From assembly GCA_945873855.1 (NCBI GenBank), contig CAMCEN010000010.1:1-63301 (forward strand): a stretch of DNA of 63,301 bases. Reading direction: 5' to 3'. The position numbers were made by a program, and so were the translations under genes. This document shows, piece after piece, positions 1-8,681 of this stretch (positions are counted from its first letter, which is position 1; each line of letters begins with the position of its first letter). This stretch comes from an uncultured Campylobacter sp. Lineage in GTDB: Bacteria; Campylobacterota; Campylobacteria; Campylobacterales; Campylobacteraceae. The notes under the pieces were generated by a model that ran no database searches, was not told the DNA's origin, and saw nothing but the letters and a program-made list of their open reading frames with translations.

Positions 1-172
1 TTTTGGTGCTTTTTACCAAAGTTCGCTTGTGCTTCGTCTTCGACGGACACCAAGTTCGTCTCATTTGCAGACAATCACTTTGGCAAAAATCCCTCAAAAA
101 TGCTCGCAAGTTTATCTTTTACAAGATAATTATAGAATTTATTAAACCTTTGGCTTTTAACTTTAACAAACT

Positions 173-282
173 AGCATTGTTAATTAAGAAATTACAGTTT
201 ATCTAGGGAATTCTAGAATTCCTGTAAGCAAGAAAATAAAATAAGAAAAAAAAGACAAAGTAATTTTTTAATTAACAATGCT
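173..282. repeat. 22-bp near-perfect inverted repeat in front of 5S rRNA
   Basis: Arm 173-194 and arm 261-282 are reverse complements with a single mismatch, and the right arm runs into the first bases of the 5S gene. The loop between them carries one copy of the GGAATTCTAGAATTCC-type palindrome near 207-222. The arrangement could be a pre-rRNA processing stem or a duplication of the 5S boundary. I cannot distinguish these from sequence alone. The rest of 1-172 shows no gene. It contains a short stem (CCAAAG ... CTTTGG) and is probably the 23S-5S spacer or rRNA flank. Confidence 0.6.
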
Positions 283-397
283 CGTGGCTATACAGACGAG
301 GAAACGCCTTGCTCCATCTCGAACCAAGAAGCTAAGCTCGTCATGGCTGATGATACTATCTCTTACTGGGACTGGAAAAGTAGGTCGCTGCGAGCTT
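280..397 (+). rRNA. rrf: 5S ribosomal RNA
   Basis: The segment has the conserved 5S core: CTTGCTCCATCTCGAACC in the loop B/C region, GAAGCTAAGCTCGTC and the 3' block GGAAAAGTAGGTCGCTGC. The terminal stem pairs GCTCG near 281 with CGAGC near 391. The length of about 117 nt fits a bacterial 5S. No 23S 3' end is visible upstream within the window, so the rest of the rRNA operon must lie to the left or the 5S stands apart. Purine-rich sequence before the gene (about 231-258) and pyrimidine-rich sequence after it (about 405-432) are roughly complementary, as expected for an RNase III-type processing stem. Exact ends are estimated. Confidence 0.93.
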
Positions 398-549
398 TGT
401 TAAAAGATTTCTTTTTTATTCTTATTTCTTTTTTAATCCTATTTCACAAAATCAATTTAGAATAATTAAAATATTTTTTATTAAAAGCTTTATAAACTTT
501 TATTTTTAAATAAATTCATTTTACTTGTTAATTTCTTTTTATTTTACGC

Positions 550-555
550 TATAAT
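550..555 (+). promoter_or_regulatory. -10 box of comEA-like gene
   Basis: TATAAT preceded by GC and T-rich DNA lies 31 bases before the ATG at 587. This matches the Campylobacter housekeeping promoter pattern, in which a strong -10 is used without an obvious -35. Confidence 0.65.
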
Positions 556-586
556 TAAAACTTCAATTTTATTTTAAAGGATTACC

Positions 587-817
587 ATGAAAAAATTACT
601 TTTACTTATAGCCATGCTAGCTAGCCTTGCCTTTGGCGCTGTGGATTTAAATACAGCTAGCAAAGAAGAGCTAATGAGCCTAAAAGGCATAGGTGCTGCT
701 AAAGCAGAAGCTATCATCGCAGCTCGTCCTTTTACAAGCACTGATGAAATTAAAAAGGTAAAAGGCATAGGCGAGAGTATTTATAATAATATCAAAGATG
801 AGATTATTGTAAAGTAA
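587..817 (+). CDS. ComEA-like helix-hairpin-helix DNA-binding protein
   Basis: This is a 76-residue protein with a signal peptide (about residues 1-17, lysines then a hydrophobic run ending in FGA) followed by a compact ComEA helix-hairpin-helix domain. [18 protein letters not shown] is the first hairpin and [15 protein letters not shown] the second. Family members bind double-stranded DNA in the periplasm and pull it in during natural transformation. It is only the minimal domain, as is usual in Campylobacter, and lacks the longer N-terminal region of Bacillus ComEA. The start follows AAAGG with good spacing. The gene stands alone downstream of the rRNA. DprA at 16.0 kb is another transformation gene in the window. 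The fold is clear; the role in uptake is inferred from the family. Confidence 0.88.
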   Translation: MKKLLLLIAMLASLAFGAVDLNTASKEELMSLKGIGAAKAEAIIAARPFTSTDEIKKVKGIGESIYNNIKDEIIVK

Positions 818-833
818 GCTTGCTGTGTTATGC

Positions 834-1335
834 TAGGAATTCTAGATTAGGAATTCTAGATTAGGAATTTTAGATTAGGAATTTTAGATTAGGAATTTTA
901 GATTAGGAATTCTAGAATTCCTAAAAAGAATTACTAAGAAAAACTAGAATTTCTAGTAAGTCTAAGTAGGAATTTTAGATTAGGAATTCTAGAATTCCTA
1001 AAAAGAATTACTAAGAAAAACTAGAATTCTTAGTAAATCTAAGTAGGAATTCTCTTTGGGGATTCTAGATTAGGAATTCTAGTTTAAGAATTCTAGTTTA
1101 GAAATTCTAGAATCCCTAGTAAATATTAAGTAGGAATTTTAGATTAGGAATTTTAGATTAAGAATTCTTGTTTGGGAATTTTAGAATTCCTAGGCTTTTT
1201 GTGGGTATTTTTAGGAATTCTAAATTTAGAAAAATCTAGAATTCCTAAGAAAAATTGCTAAGAAAATCTAAAATTCCTAGCATAAAATCTCTAGGAATTC
1301 TAGATTAAGAATTCTAGAATTCCTGCTAGTTTAAA
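834..1335. repeat. Intergenic palindrome array (14-bp and 77-bp tandem units)
   Basis: No gene is visible in this stretch of about 520 bases. It starts with five direct copies of the 14-bp unit TAGGAATTYTAGAT (834-903), which then merge into a full GGAATTCTAGAATTCC palindrome. A 77-bp unit containing CTAAAAAGAATTACTAAG is present twice (from about 921 and 998). More full and half palindromes follow up to the end of the next gene. The half-unit tandem array suggests growth by slippage or unequal exchange of the palindrome half-site. Confidence 0.9.
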
Positions 1336-1341
1336 GCTAGC

Positions 1342-2079
1342 TTAGGCTTCTAAGTTCATAGTGTTGCCGCTAGTATCACCGCCAAGCTGTGCTATGCGGT
1401 CTTCTATTAGTTTTAAAGTAAGCTCTTGGGTCTTTTGTGAAATATCAGGCAATGCGCCACCCCAAAGCTTCGTAGCTTCGTCGTATCCTCGTTTTATGCC
1501 CTCTAATCCTGCTTTTAGCAAGTCTAGATTATCACCTGCGCCTTTTAGCACGAAATCAGCCACACGGTTTGCTGTGTTTTTCATACCAAAAAATCCCGAA
1601 TCACTCACAAGCGCAGCCGCATCACCTTGCGTTAGCTCGCTTAGCGGTTTGCCCTCGTAGCCTATATCGCTTAGATTAAACTTGCTTAAAATATCATCAA
1701 GCTGCCCTAGCGCACCCATCCGCCCAGTTACTGTTAGTGTGGTTAGATTGCTCTGCGTTTTGCTATACATACCCATGCTATCGCCTGAGTTAAAGGCACT
1801 TTGAAAGCCGCTAGTATTTAGCACAGAGAGCTGAAATGAGAAGTTTCCGCCGCTTTGAGTAAAACTTGCTTCCATAAAGCTTGCTTGGTAGCTTGAGGTA
1901 ACCAAGCCACCTGCTTTTAGTTTGCTAGCAGCGTCTTGCAGGGCTTCTTTGTTGCCCCCCGCTAGGGCTTGGTTAAAGCTTGCCAAAGCGTTACCAGTGC
2001 TGTTTTTTTGGCTATTATTTTTAACTCCGCCAAAAAAGTTATTTAAGCTGCTTAGTGAGTTTGTGATTGTATTTGCCAT
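1342..2079 (-). CDS. Conserved hypothetical protein (Campylobacterota, 'WGGxLPDIS' C-terminal motif)
   Basis: This is a 245-residue protein without a signal peptide or membrane segment. The N-terminus is rich in Ser and Asn (ITNSLSSLNNFFGG), then a Gly/Ser-rich middle is followed by a conserved-looking C-terminal part from about residue 125 with GFFGMKNTANRVADFVLK and KLWGGALPDISQKT. I recall proteins with this ending in Campylobacterota under the unhelpful label 'hydrogenase-4 component G'. They are not hydrogenase subunits by any motif, and nothing here has metal-binding cysteines. The layout (Ser/Asn-rich head, F-E-x-S-F-x-like repeats) suggests an exported or surface-associated soluble protein, but that is a guess. 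A good RBS (AAAAAGGATAAAAA) precedes the ATG. The gene stands alone, bounded by palindrome repeats. Confidence 0.7.
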   Translation of the reverse strand: MANTITNSLSSLNNFFGGVKNNSQKNSTGNALASFNQALAGGNKEALQDAASKLKAGGLVTSSYQASFMEASFTQSGGNFSFQLSVLNTSGFQSAFNSGDSMGMYSKTQSNLTTLTVTGRMGALGQLDDILSKFNLSDIGYEGKPLSELTQGDAAALVSDSGFFGMKNTANRVADFVLKGAGDNLDLLKAGLEGIKRGYDEATKLWGGALPDISQKTQELTLKLIEDRIAQLGGDTSGNTMNLEA

Positions 2080-2204
2080 TTTTTATCCTTTTTAGATTTA
2101 CTAGCTAAATCGGCAAAAGTGTTTAAAGTTTTAGCTTTTTTGCTGTGAAAATGTGTGAAAATTTGCTTTTTTATGTGAAAAACTATGTGAAAATCTTGGG
2201 AATT

Positions 2205-3326
2205 CTAGATTAAACCTGAGCCGTATTTGTTTTGAAGCTTTAAAAGAGCGTCATCTAGGGCTTTTTGTTTGTTTGATTTTTGCTGCCAAAACAGCCCCTT
2301 TTGCCCGCTAAAATCGCTACTGCCAAGGCTGATATAAACAACGCCTAATCTAGGCGAGCTATCAAGCGCACAAAAACTTTGCCAAAACTCACTAGCTAGT
2401 GTGGTTTGAGTGAATTCTTTATCTGCGCTAAAAGTGTGGCTAGTGGTTTTTGAGTGTTCGTAGGCAAAGCGGATTTCAAGTTTTTTTGGCACGAGATTTT
2501 GCTCTGCAAGGTCTATGTGTAGGTGTTTTGCGAGTATTCTTATGCGGCGCTTTAGCTCAGTTCTATCAAAAACACGCTCAAAAGTGCGAGCAATGCTAAG
2601 GCTTTTTGGTGCGTTTTCTTTGCGCAAAAAATCGCCACTGCTCCCACAAATATGCTCCCACAGGCTAAGTCCAGCCCTGCCAAGTCGCTCAAAGCTAGGG
2701 CGTGAGTTTTTAGCATCATTTAGTGTGATTATGCCCTCTTTATTTAGTTTATCTAGGCTAGCTTTGCCAGCCCCAGCAAAGTCTCTTAAAAGAGCAGTGC
2801 CAATCTCATCAAAGCTTGAAATATGCTTTATTCCAGCTGGTTTTGCTAGACTTGTAGCAAGCTTTGCCCACCATTTATGTGGCGCAGTGCCAAGCGAGCA
2901 AGGTAGGGCGAGCTCACTTTCAATACGGTTTTTTATAATACTAGCAAGACTGCTTGGTTTATTATCCCAGCTAGTGCCTCTAAGGTCTAAAAAATACTCA
3001 TCAATGCTGTATTTTTCAATCTCATTTGTATAGTCATAAAGCACATTAAAAACTTCTTTACTAAGCTTTTTATATAGCGCAAAATCTGTGCTAACTAGCT
3101 TTATTTGCGGATCTATTTTTTGAGCGGTGGCTGCTTGCATAGTGCATTTTATGCCTTTTGCGCGTGCTTCATAGCTAGCACTTAGCACCATGCCAGGCGG
3201 TAAAAAATCGCCAAAGATATCCACGCAGTTTCCGCTGATTACAGCCGCACTCACTCCACGCAAGCTAGGCTCTTTTGTTCTAGCAGCATTTATAAAAAAA
3301 GCATCAAGGTCAATGTGTAAAAACAC
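2205..3326 (-). CDS. Y-family DNA polymerase (DinB/Pol IV-like)
   Basis: This is a translesion polymerase of about 373 residues. The palm begins at once with FLHIDLDAFF (the first metal-binding Asp residues), and the second catalytic block is KYSIDEYFLDL near residue 105. Thumb and little-finger regions follow, with a helix-hairpin-helix-like stretch around GTALLRDFAGAGKASLDKL. I chose the GTG at 3326 as start because the domain starts directly after it and the G overlaps the TAG stop of the upstream efflux gene, a normal coupled arrangement. Extending upstream to an ATG only adds efflux-gene sequence read in another frame. The family copies damaged templates with low fidelity. Its similarity to the usual DinB (SIDEAYLD) is clear but not identical. 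Confidence 0.85.
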   Translation of the reverse strand: MFLHIDLDAFFINAARTKEPSLRGVSAAVISGNCVDIFGDFLPPGMVLSASYEARAKGIKCTMQAATAQKIDPQIKLVSTDFALYKKLSKEVFNVLYDYTNEIEKYSIDEYFLDLRGTSWDNKPSSLASIIKNRIESELALPCSLGTAPHKWWAKLATSLAKPAGIKHISSFDEIGTALLRDFAGAGKASLDKLNKEGIITLNDAKNSRPSFERLGRAGLSLWEHICGSSGDFLRKENAPKSLSIARTFERVFDRTELKRRIRILAKHLHIDLAEQNLVPKKLEIRFAYEHSKTTSHTFSADKEFTQTTLASEFWQSFCALDSSPRLGVVYISLGSSDFSGQKGLFWQQKSNKQKALDDALLKLQNKYGSGLI

Positions 3327-4510
3327 TAAGCACTCTTTTTTATAAAGGCAAAAAAGAACCCTGCTGCTAGCGCAGAACAAGCAAAAATAACTAAGCCAAG
3401 CTGCCAAGGCGTATTTGCTCCATACGCTCCCACACCAAAGCTAATAATCCCAGCTAAAGCAAACTGCGTAGTTCCAAGCATGGCTGAGGCTGTGCCTGAG
3501 TGCTCTTTAAAGCGTGACATAGCTAGGGTTACAGCATTTGGCGCAATAAGCCCCAAGCAAGCAATAGCGCAAAATAACGCTCCCTCAAACAGCCAAAAAC
3601 TATCAAAAAACATCAAAAACAAAGAAAAAGCGCACATCAAAGCAAGACCAAGCCCAAGCAAAGTGCGTGGCTGGCACCAAAAAACAAGCCTAGCGTTTAT
3701 AATGCTAAGAATCATAAAGCCTAGCGAGTTTGCGCCAAAAACAAGGGCATAAACCTGCTCGTGTAAGCCAAAATACTTAATAAACACAAAAGAACTGCCA
3801 GTAATATAAGCAAACATCGCCCCCATAGCAAAGCCTGATGAGAGCGTGTAGATGATAAAAGGGCGGTCTTTTAAAACATCTTTGTATCTTGAAGTAATAG
3901 CTTTAAAATCAAAGCTTTCTTTGTGTGGTTCGTGGCTTTCTTTTAGTGTAAAAATCACAAAAAGCAGTAGTGCAATGCCAAGCAAAAATAAGCTTATAAA
4001 AATGCTCTCCCAGCTAAAAAGCTGAAGTAAAAATCCACCAAAAGTAGGCGAGAGCATAGGCGCAAGTGATGATACTACCATCATCAGCGCAAAAACAGCT
4101 GCTGCCTCGTGCAGCTCAAAAAGATCATTTACAATCGCCCTTGCTATCACTACCCCAGCACATCCCCCAAGTGCCTCTAAAAAGCGAAGAGCAATAAAAT
4201 GCGCAACATTATCTACCATAACACAGCCCAAAGACGCACTCATAAATAAAGCAATGCCGATAATAAGGGGCTTTTTTCGCCCAAAAAAGTCGCTTAGTGG
4301 CCCATAAATAAGCTGCCCTAAAGCAAAGGCAATGAAAAAACTAGCCAGGCTAAGCTGAGTGAAAAACTCGCTTGTAGCAAAGGCTTCTTGAACGTGGGCT
4401 AGGGCTGGCAAATACATATCAGTGCTAAGTGGCGCAACTGCGCTCATAAAAGCTAGGATAAAAATAAGCCAGAGCTTTTTAAAGCCTGTGATTTTGGTGC
4501 TTGTTTGCAT
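3326..4510 (-). CDS. Bcr/CflA-family MFS multidrug efflux transporter
   Basis: This protein has about 394 residues and twelve predicted membrane segments. TM1 leads into APLSTDMYLPALAHV, the signature of the Bcr/CflA drug:H+ antiporter family. GQLIYGPLSDFFGRKKPL is the MFS motif A between TM2 and TM3. It sits in the inner membrane and exports drugs such as bicyclomycin or chloramphenicol in characterised relatives; the substrate here is unknown. The ATG at 4510 is preferred over one 11 codons upstream because AAAAGGCAAACC precedes it and the family normally starts near there. The stop overlaps the GTG start of the polymerase gene, so the two are probably cotranscribed. Confidence 0.9.
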   Translation of the reverse strand: MQTSTKITGFKKLWLIFILAFMSAVAPLSTDMYLPALAHVQEAFATSEFFTQLSLASFFIAFALGQLIYGPLSDFFGRKKPLIIGIALFMSASLGCVMVDNVAHFIALRFLEALGGCAGVVIARAIVNDLFELHEAAAVFALMMVVSSLAPMLSPTFGGFLLQLFSWESIFISLFLLGIALLLFVIFTLKESHEPHKESFDFKAITSRYKDVLKDRPFIIYTLSSGFAMGAMFAYITGSSFVFIKYFGLHEQVYALVFGANSLGFMILSIINARLVFWCQPRTLLGLGLALMCAFSLFLMFFDSFWLFEGALFCAIACLGLIAPNAVTLAMSRFKEHSGTASAMLGTTQFALAGIISFGVGAYGANTPWQLGLVIFACSALAAGFFFAFIKKSA

Positions 4511-4580
4511 GGTTTGCCTTTTGATTTTGCGCTTATTATACAAAATTTTGGCAGAATTAATACTAAAAGACGCTTTAAAA

Positions 4581-4775
4581 ATGCGCTACCTTGGTGGACA
4601 TGAGGGCGAGGGTTGTGCTTATCTAATAGAGCTTAGAAGCAATGTGCGCCGTGTTTTCTACCATTTTACTATGTATGGCTTTATTTTCTGTTTTATAACT
4701 ACTGTGCTTGGAGCTATTTATTTACATAACTTAAATCTAGAATTCCTAAGGAATTCTAGATTCTTATTTAAATAA
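4581..4775 (+). CDS. Small membrane protein, hypothetical
   Basis: This is a 64-residue ORF on the plus strand between two minus-strand genes. It reads MRYLGGHEGEGCAYLIEL, a short charged stretch, then one clear membrane segment (FTMYGFIFCFITTVLGAIYL). Codon use looks like the neighbours, which supports real coding. The last 14 residues (NLNLEFLRNSRFLFK) are translated from a palindrome copy, so the original stop has probably been replaced by repeat sequence. The end overlaps the 3' end of the convergent AsmA-like gene by 12 bases. The RBS is weak. No function is recognised. Confidence 0.55.
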   Translation: MRYLGGHEGEGCAYLIELRSNVRRVFYHFTMYGFIFCFITTVLGAIYLHNLNLEFLRNSRFLFK

Positions 4776-7253
4776 ATTAGCTGGCAAGCTTAGTGTATTT
4801 TTTATGATGTTAAATGGTGTGCTTAGGATATCTACTGCCACTGTGGATGTGTATTTTGGGTCATCATAAGTGCCTGAGACTTCGATTAAGGTAGAAGCGG
4901 CTTGATTCTCGCCTAGTAAAATGTGGTTTATGATAGGGATATTAGCTATTACACTGCTAGCTGTTTTTAGTAGGTGTAACTCTAGTTGCATTTTTATATC
5001 CTTATTATCCGTGTTTATTCCACCAGTGCCGTAGATATCAGCATTTGAGCCTTTTATGGCAAGAGCGTTTATTTGCAGCAAATTACCTTGTCTTTTTAGC
5101 TGGGCTTGGGCTGTTTTTGCCTCAAAGCCTTTTTTTGTAAAGTCATTTACTTTAAAAATTATAAGACTTGGAATGCTATCTAAAAAAGCAAGTAAATTTT
5201 GCTGTGCTTTAAGACCTAGAAAATATGTATCTTTAGCATTTATAGTGGCTGTGAAGTCCTTAAAATCCCTGCCTTCTAGCTTGATATCAAAGCCACCCTC
5301 AAAAATGAATTTTCCACCTAAAAAGTCGTTTATAGAAGTATCTGGTAGATTTGTGCCATTTATTTTTAGATAATTAGGCTTTAAGACAACATTAAGCTTC
5401 CTACCATTTCCATAATCGCCAGTGAAATCTAATCCCTCTTTAAAATCAGCTCTAAAAGCTTTGAAGTTTAAGGTGCGGTTAAAATCGCTTAGAGATAGTG
5501 ATGAGTTTTTGCCTATGTATGTTATGTTTGTTTTGCTTTCATTGCTTGCTGCTTGTTGATTTATAGGGATTATTATATTGTTTACAAAGACTTCTAGTTT
5601 GCCTGTTTTGCTATTTTTAGCAAGTATATTTCCGCTTCTAGATGTGAGATTAAAACCTTCTTTTGCTACTGCGAAGGTGAATATATCGTGATTGTATGGA
5701 TTTTGATTTTGATCTTTTAAGCCAAAGTTAAAAAACAGCTCAAAAGCTCCACCGAAGTTTGTAAAATCATCGCCATCTAGCTTAAAAGACCCAGCCGTTG
5801 CGTTAAGCTCGCTTAGTAAAGGAGAATATTTTATCACCTTGCTTAAATCATTTATACTAAGACGCTTTTTGCCTGAAAAATTCCCAACAAAATCAAAATC
5901 AGCTATGCTTAGCTCAAAATCCTTAGCTAAATCTAGCTTGGCAGTGGTTTTTAGATTTTTGATATTTAGCAAATTTCCTTCTAAATCAAGGCGCTTTATA
6001 TGCGTATCTAGCATGCCTTTATCGCTACTAAAGTCTAGTTTGCCAGCAAAATCAATATCCAAAAAATCTGAGCTAAGATTTGCTTTTTTAAAGTTTAGCA
6101 CAGTGCCATTTAAGTCTAAATCAAGAATAGTGCTATAAAAACTAGCCTCACCTATGCGCAAGGGACTTTTGGTGCTAAAAGCGAAGTTGCCATCAGCCCT
6201 AATATCAAAAGGCTTTAAGCTAATATCAAGGCGCAAAGTGGTAGTAGTAGGCGCAGACGAGCCAAGCAAACCCAAATCTATATCATAGTTTGCCAAAATA
6301 GGCTTAGCATCATCAAGGCTGATTTCATTTGAGCTAAGATCTACTATGATATGAGAATTCTCTCCTGTGATATTTGTGATGGCAACCTTTGAGCCCTCTA
6401 AGCTCTTGCCCTCAAAGCTAGGCTCATTTAGAGTGAAGTTTAGGTTGTCATTGGCTAGCTTTATATCAATGCTTTTAAACAAAACCCCTTTTAAGCTAGG
6501 TGAGAGAAAAAGACTAGCATCACTAGCATGTGCTAAGCCATCTAGTCTTTTTATCTCTTTGCTTCTTGTATCAATGCTGCCTTTAAAGCTGTATATCTCA
6601 TAATTTTTGGCTTTTATATAGACATGAATCCACTTTTTTATCTCCTCATCTAGGTCTATATTTTTAGCAAGGCTATCCATAAAATCATCAATACTAGATG
6701 CCCTTGCATCGCTAATCTCAAAATCTAGAATTCCATTATTTAGCCTAGCACTCATATTAGCACTTATATCAAAGCTAGAAATACTGCCATTTAAATCAAA
6801 ATTTTGCTCGCTAGCATCTATATTAATATCGCCGTTAAATCTAAAATCAAAGTCCTTTAAAAGCAGTTCATCAACCTTGGTTTTTGCGCCATCAAAAGTA
6901 GCAATAAGCGTTACATAGTCGCTATCTAGCGTAAATTTATCGCCAAAGTAAGTAAGGGCAAACATATTATTTTCATAAGAAATTTTATCAAAAATAAGTT
7001 CTTTAAAGAAAATTTTTATATAATTAGCGCTTTGAAAAAAAGTTTCTAGTTCTTCAGTCGAGCTATCAGTTTGCCTGCTAGTGTTGATATGAAGGCTCTC
7101 AAGTCGCAAAATAAACTTTTTTTCCAGCTTAAAATATAGATTTTCAAGTGAAAAATAAGGCGTTTTGAAGCTAGAAATGTGAATGCCTTGCATCAAAAAA
7201 ACTATGCTACACAGGAATAACATGAGTATAAAAAGTAAAATATTTTTTTTCAT
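4764..7253 (-). CDS. Large AsmA-like / DUF3971-type envelope protein
   Basis: This protein has about 829 residues, with one N-terminal membrane anchor (MKKNILLFILMLFLCSIVFL) followed by a long, beta-rich region full of alternating LDLxxNG and LKLDGxxF patterns. The C-terminal third (GRDFKDFTATINAKDTYFL, then IYGTGGINTDNKDIKMQLEL) resembles the AsmA-like C-terminal domain of YhdP/TamB-type proteins. Relatives are bridge-like proteins implicated in moving phospholipids between inner and outer membranes. The ATG at 7253 gives the expected short cytoplasmic tail. An ATG 23 codons upstream would start inside the mltG coding frame. Even so, the 5' ends of this gene and of divergent mltG overlap by about 32 bases. 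Confidence 0.75.
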   Translation of the reverse strand: MKKNILLFILMLFLCSIVFLMQGIHISSFKTPYFSLENLYFKLEKKFILRLESLHINTSRQTDSSTEELETFFQSANYIKIFFKELIFDKISYENNMFALTYFGDKFTLDSDYVTLIATFDGAKTKVDELLLKDFDFRFNGDINIDASEQNFDLNGSISSFDISANMSARLNNGILDFEISDARASSIDDFMDSLAKNIDLDEEIKKWIHVYIKAKNYEIYSFKGSIDTRSKEIKRLDGLAHASDASLFLSPSLKGVLFKSIDIKLANDNLNFTLNEPSFEGKSLEGSKVAITNITGENSHIIVDLSSNEISLDDAKPILANYDIDLGLLGSSAPTTTTLRLDISLKPFDIRADGNFAFSTKSPLRIGEASFYSTILDLDLNGTVLNFKKANLSSDFLDIDFAGKLDFSSDKGMLDTHIKRLDLEGNLLNIKNLKTTAKLDLAKDFELSIADFDFVGNFSGKKRLSINDLSKVIKYSPLLSELNATAGSFKLDGDDFTNFGGAFELFFNFGLKDQNQNPYNHDIFTFAVAKEGFNLTSRSGNILAKNSKTGKLEVFVNNIIIPINQQAASNESKTNITYIGKNSSLSLSDFNRTLNFKAFRADFKEGLDFTGDYGNGRKLNVVLKPNYLKINGTNLPDTSINDFLGGKFIFEGGFDIKLEGRDFKDFTATINAKDTYFLGLKAQQNLLAFLDSIPSLIIFKVNDFTKKGFEAKTAQAQLKRQGNLLQINALAIKGSNADIYGTGGINTDNKDIKMQLELHLLKTASSVIANIPIINHILLGENQAASTLIEVSGTYDDPKYTSTVAVDILSTPFNIIKNTLSLPANLFK

Positions 7254-8166
7254 AGCACACTTTGTTTTGCTCTTTTTTATAAGCTGGGGCGCAAGCTTGT
7301 GCCAGCCCATGAATACGAGCAAAGTTGTATTTATCCCAAAAGGATCTAGTGCTGATATTATATCTTATTTATCTTTGCGAAACTTTAATGTAAATAGGCT
7401 TGATAAATATATTTTAGCACTTCTTGGCTCGGCGCAGGCTGGCTGGGTGGAGATAGGCACTTCTAGACTAAGCAGGTTTGATTTTCTTTACCGCCTTACA
7501 AAAGCTAAGGCCGCCTTAGAAGAAATCACGCTAGTGCCTGGCGAAACTAGCGAATATTTTTTAAAAGACATTTCTAGCAAACTAGGGCTAAAATACGAGC
7601 TTTTGCTAAGCGAGCTAAGGGCGAATGCGCTGTTTTTTGAGGGATTTTTGGTGCCTGATACCTACAAAATTCCGCTTGGCATGAGCGAAAAGCATTTGAT
7701 ATTTTACCTAGTAAATTTATCAAAAAAAACTCACGAAGAACGCTCGGCTAAAATCTTTGGCACCTTTAATCAAAAAGAGTGGGAAAACTACATAATAATC
7801 GCCTCAATCATCCAAAAAGAAGCCGCAAACGAAGATGAAATGCCGTTGGTGGCATCAGTGATATATAACCGCCTAAAAAAAGGTATGAAACTACAAATGG
7901 ACGGCACGCTAAACTACGGCTTATACAGTCACGAGAAAATCACCCCACGGCGCATAGCAAATGATAATACTAAATTTAACACCTATAAATTCGCAGGACT
8001 TCCAGAAGGGGCTGTGTGCACAGTATCTATGTCTGCTATAAGAGCAGCGATTTTTCCTAAAAAGACAGATTATTTATACTTCGTTCGCGATAAAAAAACT
8101 GGCAAGCATATTTTCACCACAAACTATGACGCTCATGTAAATGCTATAAATGCTGGTAGAAACTAG
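7222..8166 (+). CDS. mltG: Endolytic murein transglycosylase MltG
   Basis: This protein of about 314 residues has an N-terminal membrane segment (IFFFIAHFVLLFFISWGASL) and a YceG-fold catalytic domain. The active-site region IIIASIIQKEAA carries the catalytic Glu, and VASVIYNRLKKGMKLQMDGT and NTYKFAGLPEGAVCTVSMSA are family signatures. MltG cleaves nascent peptidoglycan strands at the inner membrane and sets glycan chain length. The ATG at 7222 is preceded by AGGA. The ATG 13 codons upstream lies in the opposite gene and has no RBS. The gene is followed by palindrome repeats, not by a partner gene. Confidence 0.92.
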   Translation: MSIKSKIFFFIAHFVLLFFISWGASLCQPMNTSKVVFIPKGSSADIISYLSLRNFNVNRLDKYILALLGSAQAGWVEIGTSRLSRFDFLYRLTKAKAALEEITLVPGETSEYFLKDISSKLGLKYELLLSELRANALFFEGFLVPDTYKIPLGMSEKHLIFYLVNLSKKTHEERSAKIFGTFNQKEWENYIIIASIIQKEAANEDEMPLVASVIYNRLKKGMKLQMDGTLNYGLYSHEKITPRRIANDNTKFNTYKFAGLPEGAVCTVSMSAIRAAIFPKKTDYLYFVRDKKTGKHIFTTNYDAHVNAINAGRN

Positions 8167-8402
8167 GAATTCTAGATTTAGCAAGTTTTAATACCTAGGA
8201 ATTCTGGGTTTTAATGCGCAGGAATTCTAGATCAGGAATTCTAGATTAGGAATTCTAAATTTAAAAGCAAAATCTAGAATTCCTTGATTTATTGCGTAGA
8301 TATTGCTTAGACATTCTAGATTTAAATTATATTTTTATAAGGAATTCTAGAATTCCTTATAAGAAAAGGGGCAAAACTAGAATTGAATTCTAGTTTGTAA
8401 AG
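8167..8402. repeat. Intergenic palindrome cluster
   Basis: Full and half copies of GGAATTCTAGAATTCC lie between the convergent mltG and rpsR genes, for example near 8220-8285 and 8340-8357. No gene is seen. The inverted copies here could act as a bidirectional terminator, but no clear U-run follows a single stem. Confidence 0.85.
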
Positions 8403-8407
8403 ATTTA

Positions 8408-8668
8408 TTACATACCCTCAAATGGATTTGTAACAACCTCGTTGCGATCAACGATATATGGGATAAGAGCTGCTTGACGAGCTCTTTTAATAGCACGCTC
8501 AACCATCTCTTGGTATTTTTTGCTAGTGCCAGTTAGACGGCGAGGCATGATTTTAAAGCGCTCTGAAAGGCAGTATTTTAGCATTGATGTATCTTTGTAA
8601 TCAATAAACTCAACCTTTGCCTCTGAGTAACGGCAGTATTTTTTGCTATATTTTCTTTTTTCAGCCAT
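8408..8668 (-). CDS. rpsR: 30S ribosomal protein S18
   Basis: This 86-residue protein is basic at the N-terminus ([19 protein letters not shown]). It has the S18 core [32 protein letters not shown] and ends in [16 protein letters not shown]. It binds the platform of the 30S subunit next to S6. It is the third gene of the rpsF-ssb-rpsR operon, 13 bases after ssb, with AAAAGGATAAC before its start. Length and motifs are normal. Confidence 0.97.
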   Translation of the reverse strand: MAEKRKYSKKYCRYSEAKVEFIDYKDTSMLKYCLSERFKIMPRRLTGTSKKYQEMVERAIKRARQAALIPYIVDRNEVVTNPFEGM

Positions 8669-8681
8669 TTGTTATCCTTTT

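Noticed and set aside
3..206. Protein-coding gene before 5S
   Set aside because: The frame has no ribosome binding site, ends in an inverted repeat and its composition is not protein-like. It is rRNA spacer DNA.
834..1335. CRISPR array
   Set aside because: The repeated units are palindrome half-sites 14-16 bp long with very short or no spacers, no unique spacers of constant length and no cas genes nearby.
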